Both the position numbers and the translations under genes were made by a program. This document shows positions 7,618 to 11,158 of a stretch of DNA of 11,158 bases, one piece after another. The stretch's first letter is position 1; the number at the start of each line of letters is the position of its first letter. The stretch is taken from contig URCB01000056.1 of the NCBI GenBank assembly GCA_900546255.1, positions 1 through 11,158 of the forward strand. The letters run 5' to 3'. Source of the stretch: an uncultured Eubacteriales bacterium (GTDB lineage Bacteria; Bacillota; Clostridia; Oscillospirales; Oscillospiraceae). The notes below the pieces were generated by a model that had not been told where the DNA came from, did not search any database, and worked only from the letters and a program-made list of their open reading frames with translations.

Positions 7618-7688
7618 CTCCCCTTCCGTCCGGCGATCTGCTTCTTGATATCCTTCTTACTGTAGCCCATTCGCCCGAAAATTTCCAT
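7614..7688 (-). CDS. Tiny ORF 1 in the glycosyltransferase leader (24 aa)
   Basis: An ATG-to-TGA frame giving a basic helical peptide that includes GYSKKDIKKQIAGRKGR. The Lys/Arg content and helix pattern look coding-like. The ribosome site is weak (GGGAA 5-6 nt upstream). It is coupled to the next tiny ORF through an ATGA overlap. The region upstream of it (7690-7780) can form TTTGCAG/CTGCAAA, a leader hairpin. No family is recognised. Confidence 0.35.
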   Translation of the reverse strand: MEIFGRMGYSKKDIKKQIAGRKGR

Positions 7689-7785
7689 CGTGGTTCCCGA
7701 CAAATTTGCCGGTATAAGGAAGGGCATCCTCGGGCAAAATGAGGTCCCAACCGTTTGCAGCGCGGCCTGCAAATGGATCTACCCT

Positions 7786-7813
7786 ATTGTACAACGGATC
7801 CCTGGAAAGTCAA
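7786..7813 (-). promoter_or_regulatory. Promoter of the glycosyltransferase transcript
   Basis: On the minus strand: TTGACT (7813-7808), 16 bp, TACAAT (7791-7786). An A/T-rich stretch just upstream could act as an UP element. It fires away from the promoter at 7887-7915. Confidence 0.8.
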
Positions 7814-7886
7814 TTAAAATTCTCTTAATTTTTTGTGACCAACCCCCTATTTTTCCAAATTTTTCTGGATTTGCGAAAGGTTTCCC

Positions 7887-7915
7887 TTGACACGGGGGCA
7901 GAAATCTGATATATT
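7887..7915 (+). promoter_or_regulatory. Consensus promoter of the DUF2325-DUF3793 operon
   Basis: TTGACA (7887-7892), 17 bp, TATATT (7910-7915). The expected start site is near 7922, directly against the first operator-like palindrome at 7923. Confidence 0.88.
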
Positions 7916-7922
7916 CTCAGCA

Positions 7923-7938
7923 GTTAGCTTAGGCTAAC
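7923..7938. promoter_or_regulatory. Operator 1: GTTAG-N6-CTAAC palindrome (DtxR-box-like)
   Basis: A perfect inverted repeat placed at the expected transcription start. The stretch from 7924 reads TTAGCTTAGGCTAACC, close to the DtxR/IdeR iron-box consensus TTAGGTTAGGCTAACC. A bound repressor here would block initiation. An identical half-site pair recurs at 8033-8048 with the same 6-bp spacing. Confidence 0.7.
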
Positions 7939-7994
7939 CACCTGGGAAACCTCCTCTCTGTTGCAGGAAGTCCGTCCCATTTTTCCGTTCCTTT

Positions 7995-8016
7995 CGCGTC
8001 CCCCCAAGGGGACGCG
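7995..8016 (+). other. Leader hairpin between the two operators
   Basis: A perfect 9-bp stem CGCGTCCCC/GGGGACGCG with loop CCAA, in the 5' UTR of the DUF2325 gene. No U-tract follows, so it is not a classical terminator. It may stabilise the leader RNA. Confidence 0.5.
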
Positions 8017-8032
8017 TCCGATCCCCTCTACA

Positions 8033-8048
8033 GTTAGCAAAAACTAAC
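8033..8048. promoter_or_regulatory. Operator 2: GTTAG-N6-CTAAC palindrome next to the ribosome site
   Basis: The same half-sites and 6-bp spacing as 7923-7938, with an unrelated spacer (CAAAAA). It ends 5 nt before AAAGGAG of the DUF2325 gene, so protein bound here could act as a roadblock or loop with operator 1, 110 bp away. Confidence 0.65.
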
Positions 8049-8065
8049 CAAAGAAAGGAGACCTT

Positions 8066-8356
8066 ATGAGTGTTGTCATTCTCGGCGGAAACGAGTGTAT
8101 GGTCCGCAAGTACAAGGACCTCTGCCGGTCCTATCAGTGCACCGCCAAGGTGATCTCCAAGATGGGAGGCACCCTGAAAAACCGGTTGGGCAGCCCCGAC
8201 CTGCTGGTGATGTTCACCGACACCATCTCCCACAAAATGGTCCAGAACGCGCTGAACGAAACCCGGGGGCAGGACACGGTGATCGTCCGTTCCCGGTCCA
8301 GCTCCATGTCCGCCCTGGGCAGCATCCTGGCCGAGCACGCCGGGGCCAGAGCTTGA
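8066..8356 (+). CDS. DUF2325 domain protein
   Basis: A 96-residue soluble protein covering a complete DUF2325 domain (PF10087 as I recall it). It begins SVVILGGNECMVRKYKDLC, continues with SPDLLVMFTDTISHKMVQNA and ends VIVRSRSSSMSALGSIL. The alternating hydrophobic strands and GGNE turn suggest a Rossmann-like fold; the biochemical role is unknown. The start is firm (AAAGGAG, 6-nt spacing). It is the first gene of an operon with the DUF3793 gene, whose ATG lies 3 nt after this stop. In many Firmicutes these two families occur together near ferrous iron transport (feo) or flavodoxin genes. With the DtxR-like operators upstream, this suggests a role in iron or manganese homeostasis, which is inference. 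Confidence 0.93.
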   Translation: MSVVILGGNECMVRKYKDLCRSYQCTAKVISKMGGTLKNRLGSPDLLVMFTDTISHKMVQNALNETRGQDTVIVRSRSSSMSALGSILAEHAGARA

Positions 8357-8359
8357 GCC

Positions 8360-8923
8360 ATGTCTGAGGATACTGTGATTCGCCACGGCGCCCCCACCCT
8401 GGCGGGGATGAAAACGGGGAACCTCTTCCCCTGCTTCTTCTCCTCCCCCCAGGCTCTGGCGGAGGAGCTGCGGGCCATGAACCGGGTGCTGGTGCCCCGG
8501 GGCCTGCGGCTGGTCCCCCTGCGCCGGGAGAAGGGGCGGGCCCTGCTGTACCTCTTCCGCCCGGCCGCCCTGTCCCGGGACCTGGCCCAGGAGGAGGTCC
8601 GCCGCCTGCTCCGCCAGGCGGGCTACCGGGACCTGGGCCAGGGGGCCTGCCTGGCGGAACTCCGCCGCCGCCTGGGGGCCGGCGGGGACTTTCCCCATGA
8701 GATCGGCCTCTTCCTGGGCTATCCCCCGGAGGACGTGGCGGGCTTCGTCCGCCACCGGGGCAAGGGGTGCAAGTGCGTGGGCTGCTGGAAGGTCTACGGG
8801 GACGAGGCCGCCGCCCGCCGCCAGTTTGCCGCCTTCAAGGCCTGCACCGCCAACTACTGCCGCCGCCGGGCCAAAGGCGCCTCCCTGGCCCGGCTGGCCG
8901 TGACCACCCGCCTGCCCCAATAA
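8360..8923 (+). CDS. DUF3793 family protein
   Basis: A 187-residue soluble protein of full family length. Family marks are HGAPTLAGMKTGNLFPCF at 9-26, a middle LLYLFRPAAL segment, and FPHEIGLFLGYPPEDVAGFV followed by GCWKVYGDE. Several Cys cluster near the end (KGCKCVGCW, then CTANYC), which could bind metal, though not all seem conserved in the family. Activity is unknown. It is co-transcribed and probably translationally coupled with DUF2325, as only 3 nt separate them and no strong ribosome site of its own is visible. A long perfect hairpin follows the stop by 15 nt. Co-occurrence with iron-uptake loci in other Firmicutes is recalled knowledge, not shown here, as no feo gene is in the window. 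Confidence 0.92.
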   Translation: MSEDTVIRHGAPTLAGMKTGNLFPCFFSSPQALAEELRAMNRVLVPRGLRLVPLRREKGRALLYLFRPAALSRDLAQEEVRRLLRQAGYRDLGQGACLAELRRRLGAGGDFPHEIGLFLGYPPEDVAGFVRHRGKGCKCVGCWKVYGDEAAARRQFAAFKACTANYCRRRAKGASLARLAVTTRLPQ

Positions 8924-8938
8924 CCCGACCCCTTCCGA

Positions 8939-8979
8939 GGCCGGTCCTGCCGAAGCGACATTTTTCGGCAGGACCGGCC
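8939..8979 (+). terminator. Terminator-like hairpin after the DUF3793 gene
   Basis: A 16-bp perfect stem (GGCCGGTCCTGCCGAA with its complement at 8964-8979) and a 9-nt loop. The tail GCTTGTTC is only weakly U-rich. The next promoter begins 10 bp later. Confidence 0.8.
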
Positions 8980-8988
8980 GCTTGTTCA

Positions 8989-9017
8989 TTGACATTTCCC
9001 GGAATCTTTTTTACAAT
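8989..9017 (+). promoter_or_regulatory. Consensus promoter of the DUF4190-like gene
   Basis: TTGACA (8989-8994), 17 bp, TACAAT (9012-9017), leaving a leader of about 70 nt. It probably also serves the Lgt-family gene downstream. Confidence 0.88.
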
Positions 9018-9094
9018 GGAAACAGATCCTTTCCCCGTCCCGGTGCGCCGCCGGGGCGGGCCTGCTGTCATCCTCCCAGAAAGGAGGCATCCCT

Positions 9095-9385
9095 ATGCCT
9101 GAGAACAACAATCCCCCCGGAAAAAACAACGCCACCGCCAGCCTGGTGCTGGGGATCATCGCGGTGATTTTTTGGTTTTTCGGCTACTCCTCCATCCTCT
9201 CCATCATCCTGGGCATTGTGGGCCTGATCCAGGCCAGCAAGGCCAAGGAGCTGGGGTATGACGACGCCATCCGCACGGCGGGGTTCGTCCTCTCCCTCAT
9301 CGGCCTCATCGGCGGGGCCCTGGCCCTTTTGGCCTGCGCCGCCTGCGTCAGCTGCGCGGGGCTGGTGGGTGTGTCCAATCTGTAA
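9095..9385 (+). CDS. Small two-helix membrane protein (DUF4190-like)
   Basis: A 96-residue membrane protein. A short Asn/Pro-rich N-terminus (PENNNPPGKNN) precedes helix 1 (about 14-46, with ATASLVLGIIAVIFWF and then GIVGLIQASKAKELG) and helix 2 (about 60-90), which ends in a Cys/Ala-rich stretch (LLACAACVSCAG). The layout of 'A-x-x-SLVLGI ... GI-x-GLI-x-A ... G-x-x-LS-x-IGLIGG' matches DUF4190-type proteins of Gram-positives, whose function is unknown. GAAAGGAGG lies 8 nt before the ATG. It is followed by a hairpin without a U-tract and then the Lgt-family gene, so the two may share a transcript. Confidence 0.82.
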   Translation: MPENNNPPGKNNATASLVLGIIAVIFWFFGYSSILSIILGIVGLIQASKAKELGYDDAIRTAGFVLSLIGLIGGALALLACAACVSCAGLVGVSNL

Positions 9386-9417
9386 TCCATCCATCGGGAT
9401 GGTTCGACCTTGACCTT

Positions 9418-9445
9418 CGCGCCGCGGCAAGATTGCCGCGGCGCG
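9418..9445 (+). other. 12-bp perfect hairpin between DUF4190-like and Lgt-family genes
   Basis: CGCGCCGCGGCA/TGCCGCGGCGCG with loop AGAT. No T-run follows on either strand, and the next gene's ribosome site begins 11 nt later. It could be a processing or stability element, or an inefficient terminator. Confidence 0.55.
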
Positions 9446-9469
9446 GCTGCGTATTAGGAGGGTTTTGGT

Positions 9470-10264
9470 ATGGCGCCGTATTTGGTTCTGTTTGGAAGAG
9501 CCTTTCCCACCTACAGCCTGCTGGCCCTGGCGGGGGCGGCGGCTGCCTGGGGGTACTTCCACTGGCGGCTCCGGCGCCGGGGGGAGAACCCCGGCCGGAC
9601 GGAGCAGGCCTTCCTCTGGGGGGTGCTGGGAGCCCTGGTGGGGGCCAAGCTCCTCTACCTGCTGCCCCAGCTGCCCCAGCTGGCGGCTGACCTCCCCCTG
9701 CTGGGGCAGGACCCCGCCCGGTTCTCCGCCCGGTACCTCACCGGGGGGTTTGTGTTTTACGGGGGGCTGCTGGGGGCCTTGGGGGCGGTGGGGCTCTTCT
9801 GCCGGCGGCGGAAGCTGCCCTTCGGCCCGTTGGGGGCCGACCTGGTGCCCGCCGTCCCCCTCTTCCACGCCTTTGGCCGGGTGGGGTGCTTTTTGGCCGG
9901 GTGCTGCTACGGCATCCCCGCCCCGGCGGGGTGGTGGGGGGTGACCTTTTCCCAGGCCCTGCTGGCCCCCAACGGGGTGGCCCTGGTGCCGGTGCAGCTG
10001 TACGAGGCCGCCGGGTGCCTCCTCCTCTTCCTGCTGCTGGACTGGCTGGCCCGGCGGGGGTGGTCCGGGGGGCAGCTGCTGCCGGTCTACCTGTCCCTCT
10101 ACGGGGCCTTCCGCTTCCTGCTGGAGTTTCTCCGGGGGGACGGGGCCCGGGGGTTCTGGGGGCCCCTGTCCACCTCCCAGTGGGTGGCGTTGGCCACCCT
10201 GGCGGTGGCCCTGCCGGTGCTCCTCTGGCAGCAATCCAAACGAAACCACCAGCGGCAGCCCTGA
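9470..10264 (+). CDS. Lgt-family prolipoprotein diacylglyceryl transferase (divergent)
   Basis: A 264-residue polytopic membrane protein. Lgt moves a diacylglyceryl group from phosphatidylglycerol to the lipobox Cys of prolipoproteins. Family marks: FYGGLLGA (96-103), HAFGRVGCFLAGCCYG (133-148), VPVQLYE, and FRFLLEFLRGD (from 214; R215, R222). The GR of the signature and the late Arg are kept. However, the position of E. coli His103 (HGG) is Tyr97, and the Asn/Glu of GNFxNGE are Cys140 and Cys145. Such Cys-containing forms occur in Clostridia and are generally annotated as Lgt, but activity should not be assumed, so I give no symbol. The start has AGGAGG 8 nt upstream. The terminator stem overlaps the 3' end of the gene. 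Confidence 0.83.
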   Translation: MAPYLVLFGRAFPTYSLLALAGAAAAWGYFHWRLRRRGENPGRTEQAFLWGVLGALVGAKLLYLLPQLPQLAADLPLLGQDPARFSARYLTGGFVFYGGLLGALGAVGLFCRRRKLPFGPLGADLVPAVPLFHAFGRVGCFLAGCCYGIPAPAGWWGVTFSQALLAPNGVALVPVQLYEAAGCLLLFLLLDWLARRGWSGGQLLPVYLSLYGAFRFLLEFLRGDGARGFWGPLSTSQWVALATLAVALPVLLWQQSKRNHQRQP

Positions 10265-10286
10265 GGGGGGCGCTGCTGGTGGTTTT
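10243..10286 (+). terminator. Terminator of the Lgt-family gene, overlapping its 3' end
   Basis: AAACCACCAGC (10243-10253) pairs with GCTGGTGGTTT (10275-10285), followed by TTTT in all. The stop codon lies in the loop. Confidence 0.88.
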
Positions 10287-10360
10287 GCGCAAATTTCCCG
10301 GAGCCGCATCTCTAGGTTCGGGGCCGCCATCAAGACTGCCTTGCGATGCTTTCCCCACAG

Positions 10361-10410
10361 AAAAAGTCGCCGCAGGAACCCTAGAGAATGGGTTTCCTGC
10401 GGCGACTTTT
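10361..10410 (-). terminator. Terminator of the tRNA-Arg gene
   Basis: A long stem of about 20 bp (AAAAGTCGCCGCAGGAA type) with an 8-nt loop. On the minus strand it ends in TTTTT and begins right at the CCA end of the tRNA. The plus strand also has a TTTT tail, so it can work in both directions and back up the Lgt terminator. Confidence 0.9.
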
Positions 10411-10486
10411 GGCACCCCCGGCTGGATTCGAACCAGTGGCCTGCCGCTTAGGAGGCGGCCGCTCTATCCACCTGAGCTACGGGGGC
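10410..10486 (-). tRNA. tRNA-Arg (anticodon CCT)
   Basis: A 77-nt cloverleaf on the minus strand: acceptor GCCCCCG/CGGGGGT (first pair G-U), D stem GCTC/GAGC, anticodon stem GCCGC/GCGGC with loop CTCCTAA, so anticodon CCT reading AGG, a 5-nt variable loop, and a T arm with TTCGAAT. The T stem has one mismatched outer pair. The discriminator is G and CCA is encoded. It has its own promoter and terminator. Confidence 0.95.
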
Positions 10487-10502
10487 CTGTGGTGGGGAGT
10501 TT

Positions 10503-10531
10503 ATTGTATCCCACCCCAAGGCGTTTGTCAA
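10503..10531 (-). promoter_or_regulatory. Promoter of tRNA-Arg
   Basis: On the minus strand: TTGACA (10531-10526), 17 bp, TACAAT (10508-10503), 16 bp ahead of the tRNA 5' end. This is a near-perfect consensus, as usual for tRNA genes. Confidence 0.9.
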
Positions 10532-10597
10532 TCCGGCGCAATGGGACTGGGTTACAGTTTTCCCCCGGGAAATGGGGTAGCATAGAGACAACGAAAG

Positions 10598-10614
10598 GGC
10601 CCCGTTCCGGGGCC
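10598..10614 (+). other. Leader hairpin upstream of the rhodanese gene
   Basis: GGCCCC/GGGGCC with a 5-nt loop, 25 nt before the ATG. No U-tract follows. I see no convincing promoter between the tRNA promoter and this gene. Confidence 0.4.
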
Positions 10615-10639
10615 AGGCCCCAACGGGAAAGGAGTTACT

Positions 10640-10999
10640 ATGGGAATCTTCAACCATCTCTTCTGTGTGGATATCAACCGGGGCGTCCGGAACTTTCAGG
10701 ACACCCCCGGCGCGGTGCTGCTGGATGTCCGGGCCCCCCAGCTCTACGCCCGGCGGCACATTCCGGGCAGCCGGAACCTCCCCTTCGCCCAGCTGGACCG
10801 GGTGGGGGACCTCCTGCCGGACCACGACGTCCCCCTCTTCGTCTGCGCCCACGGCGGGGAGACCAGCGCCAAGGCCACCGACCGGCTGAAGGCCATGGGC
10901 TACACCCAGGTCCACAACATCGGGGGCATGAAGCGGTGCTGCGGCAACCTGGGTTACCAGGGGCCGGTGGAGGGCACCGGCTGGGCCTCGGGGGCGTGA
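10640..10999 (+). CDS. Single-domain rhodanese-like protein
   Basis: A 119-residue cytoplasmic protein consisting of one rhodanese fold. Family marks are VLLDVRAPQLYARRHIPGS (26-44), the active-site loop CAHGGETS beginning at Cys69, and MGYTQVHNIGGM. The Cys69 nucleophile is kept, so it can carry persulfide sulfur, as in GlpE/PspE-type proteins. The loop reads C-x-x-G-x-E-T instead of the common C-x-x-G-x-R-S, so the donor may differ from thiosulfate. Extra Cys residues near the end (RCCGN) could help in sulfur relay; this is speculation. AAAGGAG lies 6 nt before the ATG. It stands alone, followed within 30 bp by the structured repeat. The partner pathway is not visible. Confidence 0.92.
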   Translation: MGIFNHLFCVDINRGVRNFQDTPGAVLLDVRAPQLYARRHIPGSRNLPFAQLDRVGDLLPDHDVPLFVCAHGGETSAKATDRLKAMGYTQVHNIGGMKRCCGNLGYQGPVEGTGWASGA

Positions 11000-11022
11000 G
11001 CAAGATCTTGGACGGGCCCTCT

Positions 11023-11101
11023 GTCGTCGGCGGGTGGTCCCTTCTGGACCGGCGCAGGTCCAGACCTGCCACGTGGGTTCCCGCCCGGTCCCGGGCGGGG
11101 G
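11023..11101 (+). repeat. Structured repeat, right copy
   Basis: The inverted partner of 19-97 (79 bases, no gaps). The three hairpins are GGTCC/GGACC (loop CTTCT), GCAGGT/ACCTGC (loop CCAG) and the CCCGCCC/GGGCGGG stem with its GGTCCC interior. A fourth hairpin GGGTAC/GTACCC (11109-11123) follows here but has no counterpart in the left copy, where homology ends. It begins 24 bp after the rhodanese stop. By position it could act as a 3' UTR element, but the repeat nature and absence of a U-tract argue for an independent element or RNA. The window ends at 11158 with no further gene. Confidence 0.65.
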
Positions 11102-11158
11102 CTCGGTAGGGTACTACGTACCCTTCGGGTGGTCGGGGCTTTTCCGGTGCCTCGGGGC

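Noticed and set aside
7690..7780. c-di-GMP or similar riboswitch in the glycosyltransferase leader
   Set aside because: I looked for the conserved cores of common riboswitches (GEMM, preQ1, SAM, T-box) and saw none. Only simple hairpins are visible.
7934..8995. Minus-strand frame opposite DUF2325-DUF3793
   Set aside because: It is antisense to two well-matched families and would cover an operator and a terminator.
9068..10333. Long minus-strand frame opposite the DUF4190-like and Lgt-family genes
   Set aside because: It has low-complexity Gln/Pro/Gly sequence and no ribosome site, and is a mirror of GC-rich coding DNA.
9886..11109. Plus-strand frame from the Lgt-family gene into the rhodanese region
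   Set aside because: It passes through a terminator, a tRNA gene and another gene in the wrong frame.

Overview
The window looks like chromosomal DNA from a high-GC member of the Clostridia, most likely a gut Oscillospiraceae (Flavonifractor/Lawsonibacter-like). Support: very GC-rich codon usage together with strong AGGAGG ribosome sites, sigma-A promoters (TTGACA-17-TACAAT type), a CCA-encoding tRNA, and families typical of anaerobic Firmicutes (DUF2325, DUF3793, G5-M23 peptidase, a Cys-rich small-domain protein). The genus is inference. All genes look chromosomal; there is no transposase, integrase, phage or CRISPR gene.

Layout. Bases 1-369 hold a structured repeat, a second hairpin repeat and the C-terminal end of an unrecognised protein. 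A 13-bp-stem terminator separates it from lepA (minus). Upstream of lepA lies an Xre-family regulator (minus). Between the two, the ribosome site and first 21 codons of lepA occur twice, 219 bp apart, around a short hairpin-rich insert. From the divergent xre upstream region a membrane-anchored G5-M23 peptidase runs on the plus strand. A 442-bp AT-rich, pyrimidine-biased gap with a terminator and a promoter leads to an acetate-transporter-family gene (GPR1/FUN34/YaaH).

Next, on the minus strand, come a membrane GT2 glycosyltransferase and, just past its terminator, a Cys-rich small protein. The glycosyltransferase has a ~250-nt leader containing two tiny overlapping ORFs and hairpins. Divergent from it is a DUF2325-DUF3793 operon. 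It has a consensus promoter and two GTTAG-N6-CTAAC operator-like palindromes, resembling DtxR-type metal boxes, so an iron or manganese link is likely.

Then come a small DUF4190-like membrane protein, a divergent Lgt-family protein, tRNA-Arg(CCT) on the minus strand with promoter and terminator, and a single-domain rhodanese. The right end carries a second, inverted copy of the structured repeat seen at the left end. Its stems are conserved and its loops diverged. Because both ends stop at this repeat, the window may be a contig that broke at repeats.

The two strongest leads are the lepA 5' duplication, which could be the scar of an element that enters the 5' end of lepA and rebuilds it, and the inverted structured repeat, a candidate RNA or RNA-like mobile repeat.
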